Numbered from the stretch's first letter, positions 1-11,936 are shown. The stretch is DNA of 64,000 bases from Bufo bufo (GCF_905171765.1 NC_053395.1:186328156-186392155); one strand, 5' to 3'. Notes: a model not told the origin generated them from the sequence alone. Numbers and translations: made by a program.

Positions 1-179
1 CACACACGAAATGGCTAATGCCTGCTCAGTTAATCACTGGCTGCAACACTGACCTGCTTCAGGTAGTGATTGCAAAGCCATGCAAGTTTGGCTGAGTGCG
101 CATATGTATGGAGGTGGCATGAGGTATGGATGTCGGCTAAACAAGCATTAAGTTATCTAAGGTGTAGGAGGGGTGTTTC
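1..179. other. Unassigned sequence
   Basis: I see no coding potential, palindrome or recognisable repeat terminus here. Confidence 0.4.
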
Positions 180-1360
180 ATAAGTTATCTACCTGAATAT
201 GAAAACTAATTTGTCAGAGAAAATTAAACTTGCTACTTTTCAATGTAATCCCCCTTGTCTTCAACAAACTTATTCCACTTCGCCTCCAGTGATCGGATGC
301 CCTCAGAATAGGAGACTTCTTGCTGCTGCAGAAACCCTGTTACCGCCTCTCTGACTGCATTATCATCGGGAAATGGTTGCCCATGCAGAAATTTCTTCAG
401 GTTCCGAGAAAGTAATCACTGGGAGCCAGCTCTGGACTGCAGGGTGGATGGTTGAGCTCCAAGAAGTCGCATTACCTGATAGCAGCTTGTGATTTGCGAG
501 ACTTGTGAGCTGGCACATTGTCGTGAAGAAGCAACACACCTGCTGACAACTTCCCACGGCATTTATCTTTGATTGCCCCATGTAATGTCTTCATTGTTGA
601 GGCATAGATGTCTCCAGTAATTGTTGTCTTGTGTGGCATCAATTCTTGTAATAAAACGTTAATAGAAAAAAAAAAATGTTGCCATGATCTTTCCAGCTGA
701 CTGCTGCAAACAAAATTTCTTTGGAGTTGGTGACCCCTTGTGATTCCATTGCATGGACTTTTATTTGGTCTCAGGATCATGGTGGCAGACCCACGTATCA
801 TCACCCGTAATAATATGAGAATAGAAGTCTCCTGGATTTTCTCTGTGTCTAAATTCTCTTGGCTAAATTGATGGCGACAAGTATTTTGCTCATGCATCAC
901 CATTCATGGCACCCACCGAGAACTGACATTTGACATTATCAAAACATCATGAATGATACTGGAAACTTTGCCAACTGAAATGCCTTATTCATGAGCTACA
1001 AACACTGACTTTGACCTGACGATCTTCCAGAATGATGGCCTCCACTTTACGACACATTCCCTCTGAAAATGCTTGGCAGGTTGCCATTAACAGGTAATCT
1101 TCAGTTGATTCCCTACCCCATTGAAACTGCTTAATCCAAAACATTACTTAGTAGTAGGAAGGTGCATCATTACCATATACAGCAATCATCCTTTCATGGA
1201 TTTCTTTAGACTTCTTTTCTTCCTTTGTAAGGAATTTAATCATGGAATGAAGCTCCAAATCCCTCACTTTATTTGTAGACCCGCACTGTACTGTAGCACT
1301 TGCCATCCTGTCACTTCCAGTGCTTTCATCAGACTGAACTGCTACCATTTATGTTGCATG
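180..1360 (-). pseudogene. Mariner-type transposase remnant
   Basis: This is a decayed Tc1/mariner-superfamily (mariner branch) transposase gene read on the minus strand. The N-terminal helix-turn-helix part lies at 1148-1280 (IKFLTKEEKKSKEIHERM followed by VYGNDAPSYY). The catalytic core follows at 472-870: the first aspartate motif (TGDDTW type) is near 800-815 in a different frame from its surroundings, and the second is LLLHDNVPAH near 530-550. The C-terminal part, with a SPELAPSDYF-like motif near 410-430, ends in EAKWNKFVEDKGDYIEK at about 247-300. The pieces are in several frames with stops, so no protein can be made. I could not identify terminal inverted repeats, so the outer limits are approximate. 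Mariner enzymes cut and paste their own DNA at TA sites; this copy is a fossil. Confidence 0.85.
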
Positions 1361-1866
1361 TCCAGACATGTCTCAACCTGCAGAGACAAGCTCAGCTCTC
1401 TAACACCAACAGAATATTCTGGGTTAGATAACTTATTGAACATCCCTCGTATGAACCCACTAAGGCTGCAGGTAGGATTCAGGAACTGGGTGCTTCTAAA
1501 GCATGTCTGGAGCACTTTCTGAGTTTCTATTGAACTTGAGGGGTTGTCCCAGAAGAGCAACTTATTAACAATCCACAAGATAAGTGATACGTTTCTGATT
1601 GCTGGGGAGAGCCCATTTCAAGGACTACCATAGATCATAAGAATTGGGTTCACATGTCCCCTGTATGAATAAAGCAACAGTTCTGCATGGGTACCACTGC
1701 TCCACTAAATCTCTATAGAATTCATGGAAATAGCTGAGTACAAAGCTCAGCTATCTTTGTCAGGCCCGTAGACTTTGAATGGAATGGCAGTGTGATGCTC
1801 CATTCTAATGGGTGACACAGGACAAGTTGTTACTGTGGGACCACCCCTTTCACCCTATAAAAGGTC
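1361..1866. other. Unassigned sequence
   Basis: Non-coding. The stretch at 1650-1850 has the look of an interspersed repeat, but I found no termini. Confidence 0.3.
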
Positions 1867-1870
1867 TTAA

Positions 1871-2214
1871 AAGGGTTTTCCCATCTGAAATATTGATGAC
1901 ATGATCACTAGAATATATCATCAATGTCAGATAGGTGCAGGTCCCACATCTAAGACCTGTTTTTACCTCCAGAACTAGATCCCCGAAGTGAACAGAAAGA
2001 AACCATGCATGTTCAGCCACCCTCCATTCACCGCTTCCAAAAATAGCCAAGTGTGCCAGTGGAGAGTACACAGCGAATGCACAGCATGCTCTACTTCACT
2101 TCAGGGGCCCCGTTCTAAGGCAGGAGTAGGTCACAGATGTGGGACCCGCCCCTATTTGACATTAATGACATATCCTAGTGATATGGCATCAATGTCTAAG
2201 ATGGGAATACCCCT
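1871..2214. mobile_element. T2/Kolobok-type MITE
   Basis: The element is flanked by TTAA on both sides (1867-1870 and 2215-2218). Its ends are inverted: AAGGGTTTTCCCATCT on the left against AGATGGGAATACCCCT on the right. The inner arms also pair (TCCCACATCTAAGACCTG region against the CAGATGTGGGACC region). It has no coding capacity. TTAA target plus AGGG/AGGGG termini fits the T2 MITE class described in Xenopus, mobilised by Kolobok transposases. Confidence 0.75.
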
Positions 2215-2218
2215 TTAA

Positions 2219-2828
2219 TGACAAGACACTTTTTTGTCATTTAGCGAACATGGTAGTTTAACATTTGTAGCTTTTCTATTTGTTGGACAACCAAAATAAT
2301 TTTGTGAGTTTTTTTACATGACAAATTACAGTAGGTTTTTTATTAATATGTATTTTAGCAATTTTTTTATTTTTTTTTTAATTGGTGAAAACTAGGTGAA
2401 AAAATGTTAAAGTCAAACTATTACTCTATTAGTTATGCAAACTGACAGCAAAATAAATATTAAAATGGGCTGCCTATTTTGTGGGTATTTTTATTTTCTA
2501 TTATTTCCTATGTTTTTTTTTTTTTAATTGCTACTTATTTTTTTTATTTTTTTTTGTCGCATAATAGTTAAAGGGATTCTGGAGAACACGAACGCTTTTT
2601 TTTTTTTTTGCATTTTGCACAATTTCTGTTGTAACTGAGCAGCAAGCACAGGAGAAGGCAGAAGTGGTAGTATAATCCACTTCTGTCTTCTCTTTGGGGC
2701 CCACTGGGGACCCAACCTGCTCCTGATAGATTGCAGGAATTTAAATCCCATGCCGTGCACGTAAAGCACTCTGGATTAAAGCCCAGCACCATGTGCCATA
2801 CATGTAAGGCCCTCGGTTGTAATGGGGT
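2219..2828. other. AT-rich unassigned sequence
   Basis: Dominated by T-rich homopolymer runs (2365-2380, 2513-2525, 2596-2609). No gene or element terminus is visible. Confidence 0.4.
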
Positions 2829-2831
2829 TAA

Positions 2832-3651
2832 GGCCTCATGCACACAACTGTAGTTTCATCCAATTTTTTTGCAGATCGTATGTGGACCCATTATGTGTAG
2901 TGTTGAGCGCGAATATTCGAAATGCTAATTTTTATCGCGAATATCGTCACTTCGAGAATTCGCTAATATTTTGAATATAGTGCTATATATTCGTAATGAC
3001 GATTTATTTATTTTTTTAACACAGTACACATCATCCCTCCCTTCTTCTAGCTTGTGGGCCAATGAGAAGGCTTTGTCACAGCTTAGCAACATCCCTAGCA
3101 ACCAATAGAAAAGTTGCCTGCCCCTTACTATACAAGTTGCACGTATTGTGAAAAAATATGCGCATCATTAATTGCCGAAAATTCGCAAGCGCAAATATAT
3201 TGGAGCACTCTATCTGCATGTAAAGCTATTCTAATGTTCTGCCGTGTCAACCATTTTCTCCAGTCTCAGGGAACTTATACCAACTTGAAAAATGTAGCAT
3301 AAGTGACCCACGCCGGTATTTCTTTTGCGCATTGCGCGAATAATACATTGCCGATTTTCGCAATCAAGAATATAATCTTGAATATATGACGAATATTCTA
3401 CAAAATATTCGCAAAATATCGCAAATTCGAATATTGCCCCTGCCGCTAATTATGTGCTGTCCGCATCCATATGTTCGTTCCGCTGCCCTGCAAAGATAAT
3501 AGAACATGTCCTATTCTTGTCTGTTTTGCGGACAAGAATAGGCATTTGTCATATATTGCTGTGCCTGCAGAAGGTGAAAATGCAGGGTGCATATGGCCAG
3601 GATCCTTGTTTGGCGGACCTCAAAAACAAATATGGTCGTGTGCATGAGGCC
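2832..3651. mobile_element. PIF/Harbinger-type MITE, interrupted
   Basis: Terminal inverted repeats GGCCTCATGCACAC and its complement GTGCATGAGGCC are flanked by TAA on both sides (2829-2831 and 3652-3654). A TWA (TTA/TAA) 3-bp duplication with GG(C/G)C termini is the hallmark of PIF/Harbinger. The body holds the family's palindromic core (GGACAAGAATAGG type at about 3530-3543). A hAT MITE (2898-3448) sits inside it, so without that insert the element is about 260 bp. Confidence 0.8.
2898..3448. mobile_element. hAT MITE nested in Harbinger MITE
   Basis: A 551-bp non-coding element with a perfect 8-bp target duplication ATTATGTG (2890-2897 and 3449-3456). Ends are imperfect inverted repeats: TAGTGTTGAGCGCGAATATT on the left; the complement of the right end reads TAGCGGCAGGGGCAATATT. 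Both continue into AATATTCGAA. An 8-bp duplication with a TAG-N-G start is typical of hAT. It lies within the palindromic core of the Harbinger MITE 2832-3651 and is therefore the younger of the two. Confidence 0.85.
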
Positions 3652-3659
3652 TAATTCAG

Positions 3660-4010
3660 AGTAATTTATTTCATGCTCCGATGCTCCCCTTGCCCTACAC
3701 TGTATCATGCAGGACAAGGGTTTTTGTTTACATTTTTACACTGCTAGGCAGAAGCTTCTGCCTAGCAGTTTACCCTGTGACTTCACCGGCACTAAGGGGC
3801 GGGCTTTAGAGCTGCCCTAGCCGTTTTACAGACTAGGGCAGCGATTTGCCCGCCCATTAGTGCCAAGAACACAGCTAGGCGGAAGCCCTCGCCTAGCAGA
3901 GACTCAATACGTCACCGGATCTAACAAAATGCTCCGAGGGTCTGCCTGGGTGAAGAAGGGGATATGTCCGGGTTCAGCTCTGAACTCAGACAATCCATTT
4001 AATTCTGAAT
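3660..4010. repeat. Diverged copy of the 56921-57349 T2 repeat
   Basis: It shares with the better copy at 56921-57349 the inverted block around CTGCCCTAGCCGTTTTACAG and the end GGATATGTCCGGGTTCAGCT. The right end is decayed (CAATCCATTTAATTC instead of CAACCCCTTTAA). It has no coding content. Confidence 0.6.
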
Positions 4011-4527
4011 AGAGTTACGACTGTAATATTTACCACATCGTGTTACAGTCCATTAATGCCAGAAGCCATGAGGGAGTTAAAGCTCTTTCAAGCATTTCAG
4101 TCAAGAATTAACTTGCAAAATCTATAGCCTGAAAGACAAGTAGCAGCGTGAATAGTCAGTCAAAGAAAAACTAGCCCTGCAGCTTGAAATAACTTGAGAA
4201 AATGAGGTGGCAAACAGCCAGCCCTGAGTAAATCAAGACTCATGTGAAATTTAACCTTGTAAGGGGTTTGCACTTAAGGATTTCCTTATGATCTGCAGAC
4301 AAAATAAAGAGATCTCTGTGGCAAGGGGCAAGACGTGGTCTACCGTACCGTATGTCATGCATGTTCTGTGTGCTGGTATTGTCAGCCATGTAAATTATAG
4401 AGGAACACCCCCTCTATTGAGATGGAGAGTACGCCCCTCCACCCCCAAACAGATCATGAATGGACGACTGTTTACTGCAGCAATGCATGTTGTCACCTAC
4501 ACATTTGTATGGGATGATGACTACGGC
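4011..4527. other. Unassigned sequence
   Basis: Only short shadow frames are present; I see no recognisable gene or repeat terminus. Confidence 0.35.
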
Positions 4528-4934
4528 TCATAGATTCAAATTCGCTTCGTTCAAAACTTCGTTTGAATGCTGCACGGAGACCCATCTCTATACAGCATTC
4601 AAATGTATGAGCTTTGCGGAGGTGAAATTCTGAAGTCTCACGAAACTTCAGTGAAGAGCTTTGGCATTCAATTCTACAACTTTAAAAACATTTTAAAACT
4701 GCAATCCGAAGTCGGCTTCGGCACCGAGTTACCAGGTGGTACCAGAGCCAACTTCGGATCCCAGTTTAAAAATGGTTTTCAAGTTGAATAATCGAAGTCT
4801 CAAGTTATTCACCAAAGTCTCGCGACACAACGAATTTCACCTCCGAGAGGCCCATACATTTGAATGCTGTACGGAGACGGGTCTACGTACAGCATTCAAA
4901 CGAAGATTTGAATGAAGCAACTTCGGATCTATGA
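4528..4934. mobile_element. Palindromic MITE of unknown superfamily
   Basis: Long imperfect terminal inverted repeats of about 55 bp: the left end starts TCATAGATTCAAATTCGCTT; the complement of the right end starts TCATAGATCCGAAGTTGCTT. Both run into TTCGTTTGAATGCTG. An inner palindrome (TCGGCTTCGG / CCGAAGT) sits near the centre. No clear target duplication is visible, so I do not assign a superfamily. Confidence 0.65.
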
Positions 4935-4971
4935 TCGGAAGCGCGCTTCGTTTTACACTAGTGGAGATTAC

Positions 4972-5254
4972 AGGGGTTGTCTCACTTCAGAAAATGACAA
5001 TTATCATGTCGACGTATAGAAGTCATGTAGAAGTTAATACAAGGCACATACTAATGTATCGCGATCATTTTTTCATCTCATATCTGTGCTGCAGCCGTGA
5101 CTATAACCCCTGGATACGAGCCCTGTATAATGTGATGGAAAAACGAATCAAGACAGCAAAGGAGGCAATATGGACAATCACAATACATTAGTAAGTGCCT
5201 TGTATTAACTTTCTCTACATGATAAATGCCATTTGCGGAAGTGAGACAACCCCT
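4972..5254. mobile_element. T2-type MITE, GTTGTCTCACTTC family
   Basis: The ends AGGGGTTGTCTCACTTC and GAAGTGAGACAACCCCT are inverted. The right flank is TTAA (5255-5258); the left flank reads TTAC (4968-4971), one substitution from TTAA. The arms pair through TTAATACAAGGCAC. Related sequence occurs at 5900-6690 and around the hAT insertion at 39645. Confidence 0.7.
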
Positions 5255-5267
5255 TTAACTAAGCTAA

Positions 5268-5786
5268 GGGCTCATTCAGACGACAATTTTGCGGAACATA
5301 TGCAGACCCATTTATTTCAATGGGGCCACAAAAGATGCGTGCTTCCATTCTGTGGCCCCGCAGAAAGATGGAACATGTTATTATTATTATTTATTATTAA
5401 AGCGCCATTCATTCCATAGCGCTGTACATATGAACAGGGACGCACATACATAATACAGACAATTGCACTAAGCATAAACAAGACGAGGTACAAACTGGTA
5501 CAGAAGGAGAGAGGACCCTGCCCGTGAGGCTTACAATCTACATGGTATGGGAGACACAGTAGGTGCGGGTGAAGTTGGTCATGGCGGTATAGAGGCAGCA
5601 GGGTCGCTGGTTGTAGGCTTGTCTGAAGAGGTGGGTTTTCAGGTTTCTATCCTTTTCCATAATTGTGGAGAAGAACAGGCATTTCTATCATAGGACTGGC
5701 CTTCTGCTCCGCAAAATGCGGAATGCACACGGCCGGTATCCTTGTTTTGCAGATCCACAATTTGGGGACCGCATCTGAATGAGTCC
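5268..5786. mobile_element. PIF/Harbinger-type MITE, interrupted
   Basis: Inverted ends GGGCTCATTCAGA and TCTGAATGAGTCC with TAA on both sides (5265-5267, 5787-5789). The palindromic core is cut by an unrelated insertion at about 5379-5650. It begins only 9 bp after the right TTAA of the preceding T2 MITE. Confidence 0.7.
5379..5650. repeat. TTA-tailed interspersed repeat inside Harbinger MITE
   Basis: Begins with a run of TTA/ATT triplets and continues with AAAGCGCCATTCATTCCATA and a non-coding body. The tail-like triplet run suggests a retroposed SINE or a LINE 3' end, but I cannot name the family. It interrupts the core of the MITE 5268-5786. Confidence 0.4.
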
Positions 5787-5899
5787 TAAATGTAGCAGGA
5801 TTGTGGCTTAACTGACACCAAATGACCAAAATACATGTTTTGCACCACATGTATGTTTGATACACTTTTAGCACCTCACTTGACTGGGAACGAGGCTTA

Positions 5900-6690
5900 A
5901 AGCAGTTGTCTCACTTCAGCTAATGGCAATTATCATGTAGACAAAGTTAATACAAGGCACTAAAAGGCCCTTTACACGGACAGAGAATTGAACCGATCAT
6001 TGCTAACGAGTGTTCATAGTAATGCTCGTTAGCGATGATCTGGTGGTGTAAATGCACAGCTAATTACCCCATGAACGAGCAAAACGCAGCACAAAAAATC
6101 GTTTCCCGATGGCAGATTGTGCTGCGTAAACATGATCTGCTGCTGCCGCCGGGAGACAAGGAGTCTGTATGGACGACAGTGGTGGCATTAGCGATCGCTC
6201 CTCCCTATACTCTGGAGGAGATCGCTGCATGTAAATGCAGTGGTCCCCTCCGCTAGCGATCAGCAGATTGTCGGGAAGGAGCGCTTTGTTCCTGACAATC
6301 TGCATGTACATCGTCCCGTGTAAAGGGAGCTTTACTAATGTATTGTGATTGTCCATATCGAATCCTTTGCTGGCTTGATTCATCTTTCCATTGTATTATA
6401 CACTGCTCATATCCAGTGGTTACGTCACGGTCACCGCTGCAGCGCATATACGAGGTGGCCGGGATGGGGGCTGCTGCGCACGCATGCCTATGTGCTCTCC
6501 ACAGTCCCTGTCACTAAAAAGGCTGGTACGTCTTCCTACAGTGTCCAAGCATGGCCACCACTGCTGGATTGCAGTTTCAGAACAGCTGGAGGGCCAGAGG
6601 TTGCCTTCCCCTGTACTAGGTGGTTTAAAGCAAGACAAAAGTGTCTAAAGATGCACCAAATTCACCCTCCAGCCTGAGCCCCTGTGATCA
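5900..6690. repeat. T2-like repeat, GTTGTCTCACTTC family, broken
   Basis: Starts after TTAA (5896-5899) with AGCAGTTGTCTCACTTCAG and then follows the same order of blocks as 4972-5254 (TTAATACAAGGCAC, then TAATGTATTGTGATTGTCCA). It continues through CATTATACACTGCTC-like and GGCCACCACTGCTGGATTGC blocks that recur at 39600-39640 and 41860-41960. A nested palindromic element splits it at about 5964-6330. The right end is not resolved. Confidence 0.55.
5964..6330. mobile_element. Nested palindromic MITE (Harbinger-like ends)
   Basis: Inverted ends AAAGGCCCTTTACACGG and CCGTGTAAAGGGAGCTTT, with long inner arms (CGATCATTGCTAACGAG region). The flanking ACTA/TTAC sequences leave the target duplication ambiguous. 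The copy at 4972-5254 shows the same site without an insertion, which confirms that this segment is an insert. Confidence 0.65.
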
Positions 6691-7926
6691 TTTCTTTAGA
6701 CTACCTATATTTACACTGTCTCAATATTAGACAGGATTGGTGAATCTGCTCCACTGAGTTTTATTGTAGAATATAAAGTAATTGGTGCATAAGTTATAGC
6801 TAAGTGGTTGTAAATGAATAAAACTAAGTATGTAGAATGACAGACTTCCAGAACTGGCTTATGATCTGTATACTTCATACATAGCGCTCTCAAAACTCCT
6901 TCTGTGCAACATCTCCCCCTATTGTGCAAATGATATTTAGACTCAAAGTTGTCTGGGCAAAACCATCATATACTGTAGTTACACAGTGTGATAAAGAGAG
7001 TCTGTCACCAGTTTTATGCTGCCAGAGACGGGGGTTTTCCGCTCCTGACCCTTTTCTGCTAGCCGGAACATAGAGCCACTTTGTTGGAGTTGAGTCGTCA
7101 GTGTACAACATGGGCAGCCATAAGTCCTCATACTACATTTTATCTTGCCAAGATATTCCCTAGAGAAGGTACTCACTGCTCAGAGGCAAACCCACATAAA
7201 TCAGCCGATCGCCACAGTGATTTCCATCTGAAGTGCGTTGGCTTTGATGATAAATCCCTTTTAATATCAGTATACTTGAGTTTAATTATAATTGCCCTAT
7301 TAACATTGAGGAAGAGCAGAAGAATTAACTAGCGGATATCCTGCGGTCATGTGACCACATTTCTAATTTTTTTTTTTTTGATGAATCATATTGACTCTCA
7401 CCTTTACCATGACTGGACCAGTCATTATCGCTATGTTTTTTTTTATTGTTATCCTTCGCTATTGTATGCTGCTTCCCCTGTGTTGTCGGGTATAATGAGC
7501 TCGACATTGCCAAGTTCCACACCAGACCGTCAGTGCATGGTGAATCACACTCTCATCTTGTGATGACTCGTAATATCCTGGTTAGCTTCCTATGATTTTA
7601 TTAAACAATTAGGACATTTACGTACACACACTTCCCTCCACTGAATGCCATTTCTGCAAGAAATATTAACTGGCCAGAAGAACACCACTTGACACAGTGC
7701 TCTAAAGCCTGCCAATAGTTTAATAGGAAGTCTTCTCAAAATGGGGTTTATGTGGGTAAAGCCAGCACCTACTGACAGGCCCTGTGATGCAGGACCATTA
7801 TAACCCCATCCAACATCATGGAACCTATATCACGTTATTTAATTTTGTGCATTTGACATAAATTCTATTGAACTCGTAACACACTAAACAAATGGCATTG
7901 GAAAATGTACGTTCACCGTATATCAC
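6691..7926. other. Unassigned sequence with repeat fragments
   Basis: No convincing gene. The block GAGAGTCTGTCACCAGTTTT at 6997-7016 resembles a T2-family end, but the partner end is not visible. The rest is unremarkable AT-rich DNA. Confidence 0.35.
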
Positions 7927-8471
7927 GAATTCTCAGCCTGATTGAACGTCAAAACACAAAATATTAAATTTTATTAGAATCGTATCTATGTAAAATACTG
8001 GGGGCCAAAACACCCTTATCAGTGTAAGAACAGGCTAACAGGATACCCGGCATGTATAGAGGGACTCAGATACACGCCATCTACATGCCCGATAGCCCGA
8101 CAAGGAAAATGTAGTGCCCTGTGTGTATGCAGCCTCACTCTTGTTCTTGATTTTGGTAAAGTGAGTGTGTGTCACACAGAGGTCACTAAAAGACAGCCAA
8201 AATCACAGCAGGTACTGGGAAGTGTTGCCAGTCCCTCTAATTTGTTATACCTCCCAGTGTTGCTAACTGAACCACCTGGGGTTCAGGGGGCTAAGTACAC
8301 TAACACCTAGAGACTGTGATGTCACACGGACAAAGCCTAGCTTCTCCCAATCCTGCCGAACATATTAAGATGCGGTAATAGACGCTCGCGCAATGCGTTT
8401 CTGTGTGGAAAAATACGATTCTAATAAAAAATATTATTTTGTGTTTCAATGTTCAATCAGGCTGAGAATTC
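7927..8471. mobile_element. Foldback element with GAATTC termini
   Basis: The ends are inverted and nearly perfect: GAATTCTCAGCCTGATTGAA on the left, with the complement of the right end identical over those bases. The pairing extends into AATATTA...TTTATTAGAATCGTAT, about 55 bp in all. The roughly 430-bp middle is non-coding. No clear target duplication is seen. Confidence 0.65.
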
Positions 8472-9536
8472 ATAAATTCAATTGACTAAGAATGGAGTGG
8501 CACTGCCCAAGTGGAATGGCACTGCCCAAAGGCCCTGAGCATTCAGGCAATCACAGCAAAACCGCATCGCATATCTTCACAGGCCTACATCCCATTCAGA
8601 GACCCAATTTCCTGCCTTTTACAGCCATGATTACCGCAAGCACACTGCATACATATTTATATAGCTTTCAAAAAAAGTATACCTGAGGTTTCATAAAAAG
8701 TTTGCATAATGGCTGTGCTTCTTTGTACTATCATAACTGTGAAGGAACAGGTCTTTTTTGGGCTTTCCTGATGTCTCTTTCAGACATATTATTTTGTTTC
8801 ATCTGAACAGCTAGATGCATTTCTCTCAGAAGCAGGGGATGTCTCATTTCTGTGAAGTCTGCCAGTACTGTACTGCTGTGACATCCTTTCTCTTACTTCC
8901 CACTATGTTTGTTTTCAGCTCCGGAGCTCACAGAACCAACAAGGAGGAGGAAAGCACACTTACAGACACACAGGAGGTTCCCATCATTAAAAGCTGTGTA
9001 GAAGCAGTTTTTCATGATCTCAGCTAGCTCTGACATGCCCCCATTTCCTGTGAGCCATCTTCTGTGTTTCTGCTACTAGGGATGGATCTTGCCTGACAAC
9101 AGGCAGTGGACTGCAAATTAGGTGGAAATGGGAACCCTAGTAGCCATGAATTTACCGCTTTTTTCAGTTGGATGCAGGCATATCTTTTAAATGAAGTGAT
9201 TAGGGTAGAGGGCAGGAGTGGTGGTAGTGGTAATGATGGCGGTTATTGTACTCACAGGGGCAATAGTCATTCTGGCGCCCCCTGGGCCATGCAGTGATGG
9301 GAAGGGCTCACCTTTTCTTTTCTTTGAGAAGACCTCCTGCCTGATGGTGGTTCGGGGGCCCTTGGTGTCAGTGGGTTTTGAGGTGCAAGGCATGGTTCCC
9401 AAGAACTTTGCATAAGCACTACTATGGCAATGCAGGAGCTGATGCATGCAATGATGAGGCCGATTTTAGTGCAAACAGTTCACAATACTTTACTGGCAGT
9501 AACAGCAGCAAAATTCCAATTATCATGCATGGAGTA
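8472..9536. other. Unassigned sequence
   Basis: Contains a small direct duplication (GGAATGGCACTGCCCAA-type, 8492-8530) and G/T-rich tracts around 9210-9240. I see no gene or element boundary. Confidence 0.35.
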
Positions 9537-11090
9537 GCAAAGATAAATAATTTCAGAACTTTTTCCACCTTTATTGTGACCTATAAACTGTACCACTCAA
9601 TTGAAAAAAAACTGAAATCTTTTAGGTGGAGGGAAGAAAACAAAAAAAACTAAAATGATGTGGTTGCATAAGTGTGCACACCCTCTTAAAACTGGGGATG
9701 TAGCTGTGTTCAGAATTAAGCAATCACATTCAAAATCATGTTAAATAGGAGTCAGCATATACCTGCCATCATTTAAAGTGCCTCTGATTAACCCCAAATA
9801 AAGTTCAGCTGCTCTAGTTGGTCTTTCCTGAAATTTTCGCATCCCACAGCAAAAGCCTTTGGTCCACAGAGAGCTTCCAAAACATCAGAGGGATCTCATT
9901 ATTAAAAGGTATCAGTCAGGAGAAGGGTACAAAAGAATTTCCAAGGCATTAGATATACCATGGAACACAGTGAAGACAGTCATCATCAAGTGGAGAAAAT
10001 ATGGCACAACAGTGACATTACCAAGAACTGGACATCCCTCCAAAATTGATGAAAAGACAAGAAGAAAACTGGTCTGGGAGGCTACAAAAAGGCCTACAGC
10101 AACATTAAAGGAGCTGCAGGAATATCTGGCAAGTACTGGCTGTGTGGTACATGTGACAACAATCTCCCGTATTCTTCATATGTCTGGGCTATGGGGTAGA
10201 GTGGCAAGACGAAAACCTTTTCTTACGAAGAAAAACATCCAAGCCGGGCTACATTTTGCAAAAACATATCTGTAGTCTCCCAAAAGCATGTGGGGAAAAG
10301 GTGTTATGGTCTGATGAAACCAAGGTTGAACTTTTTGGCCATAATTCCAAAAGATATGTTTGGCCCAAAAACAACACTGCACATCACCAAAAGAACACCA
10401 TGCCCACAGTGAAGAATGGTGGTGGCAGCATCATGCCAAGGGGCTGTTTTACTTCAGCTGGAACTGGGGCCTTAGTTAAGCTAGAGGGAATTATAAATAG
10501 TTCCAAATACCAGTCAATATTGGCACAAAACCTTCAGGCTTCTGCTAGAAAGCTGAACATGAACATCTTTCAGCATGCCAACGACCCAAAGCATACATCC
10601 AAATCAACAAAGGAATGGCTTCACCAGAAGAGAATTAAAGTTTTGGAATGGCCCAGCCAGAGCCCAGACCTGAATCCGATTGAAAATCTGTGGGGTGATC
10701 TGAAGAGGGCTGTGCACAGGAGATGTCCTCGCAATCTGACAGATTTGGAGTGTTTTTGCAAAGAAGAGTGGGCAAATCTTGCCAAGTCAAAATGTGCCAT
10801 GCTGATAGACTCATACCCAAAAAGACTGAGTGCTGTAATAAAATCAAAAGGTGCTTCAACAAAGTATTATTTTAAGGGTGTGCACACTTATGCAACCATA
10901 TCATTTTATTTTTATATTTTTTCTTCTCTCTACCTAAAAGATTTCAGTTTGTTTTTCAATTGAGTTGTACAGTTTATAGGTCACATTAAAGGTGGAAAAC
11001 GTTCTGAAATGATTTATCTTTGTCTTATTTTCTTTACAGCGCAGAAACCTGACATTTTAACAGGGGTGTGTAGACTTTTTATATCCACTG
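9537..11090 (+). mobile_element. Tc1-like transposon, left end truncated
   Basis: Right end ATATCCACTG is followed by TA (11091-11092), as expected for Tc1/mariner. The long subterminal inverted repeats pair 9537-9650 with 10910-11030 (the ACCTATAAACTGTAC block against GTACAGTTTATAGGT). The outermost 60-80 bp of the right arm (TAGACTTTTTATATCCACTG end) have no partner on the left, so the left end is lost. The element carries a frameshifted transposase. Confidence 0.85.
9859..10963 (+). pseudogene. Tc1 transposase with one frameshift
   Basis: This encodes a DD34E Tc1 transposase of roughly normal length (about 340 residues) in two frames. The first part (9859-10275) is the paired-like helix-turn-helix DNA-binding region: QRDLIIKRYQSGEGYKRIS, then IPWNTVKTVIIKWRKYGT. 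The second part (10256-10963) is the catalytic domain, with VLWSDETKVELFG (first D), [11 protein letters not shown] (second D) and [11 protein letters not shown] (E). The shift falls near 10256-10275, just before the first catalytic motif. The expected start codon reads TTG at 9859-9861, so the initiator is probably lost too. A segment in the core reads MPRGCF where LWGCF is usual. The copy is inactive but only lightly damaged. Confidence 0.9.
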
Positions 11091-11242
11091 TATGTGTATA
11101 CAGCTAGAACTGCCAATAGCCTTAATACAGTTCCTATGTTTATGTGTTAAAGACAAAAGCAGAGTTATTTACTGTGACATATAGCTGTTATATTTTGTGT
11201 TCACAGAAGCAGAAAATGATAATATGACTTTAAGATTCATTT

Positions 11243-11936
11243 TGTAATGTAAGGTAAGCTTAGTGACACAGCAGAAACAACAGAAAGCATAGTGTTAATC
11301 TGTTGTTACTGGGCAGAACTCTAGACCAATCACAGCCAGCTTCTCACACACCAAGAGTTTTCACCAATGACAGCCAGCCTCACACACAGCCTGTCTGGGA
11401 ATTCCCCTAGCAGGAGCTGCTAGAATCATTATTCACCAGAGACAGGAGCTGAAGAGACATTCACTCCACTGAGAGCTGTGTTTTATGGAAGCAGACAGGC
11501 CAAAATAGTTAAACCAAATTGCAAATACAAATTACAAAATACAAATTGCAAGCTACAAATTGCAAACATTTAGATTCCATATTGCAATCCAAATTGCATA
11601 CAAACATACCAGATCATACTCAACTAATCTGCAAATAGTTCACTTGCAGTATGCAGTTAGCAGTGACTATTAGTTGGACCTCAGATATACCTCTCAGAGA
11701 GATCATAAAGTGCTTAAATAACTGTGAGATTGAAGATTGAACAGTTGAACCACCATCTTAATCATACCGCCATTTTGTGATATCTTTTCAACACGTGTTT
11801 TGTACATGGACTATCTGCTGCGGAGGCGGCAGTGTTATATATGAAGAAAAGTTGCAGTTAATAAAGAACTTATTTCAAGCATTTGGTGTGCTCTTTAAAC
11901 CTACTGTTTCCATAGAACGGCACTAGAGGAATTACA
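11243..11936 (+). mobile_element. Candidate solo LTR
   Basis: The 694-bp segment begins TGTAATG and ends GAATTACA, a TG...CA unit with matching inverted termini (TGTAAT/ATTACA). It contains AATAAAGAA near 11869, a plausible polyadenylation signal, and short A-rich repeats at 11520-11570. There is no coding content and I could not find a 4-6 bp target duplication, so this remains a candidate and its family is unknown. Confidence 0.4.

Noticed and set aside
11243..11936. Full endogenous retrovirus or LTR retrotransposon
   Set aside because: Only one LTR-like unit is present, without gag/pol nearby or a target duplication; reported as a weak solo-LTR candidate.
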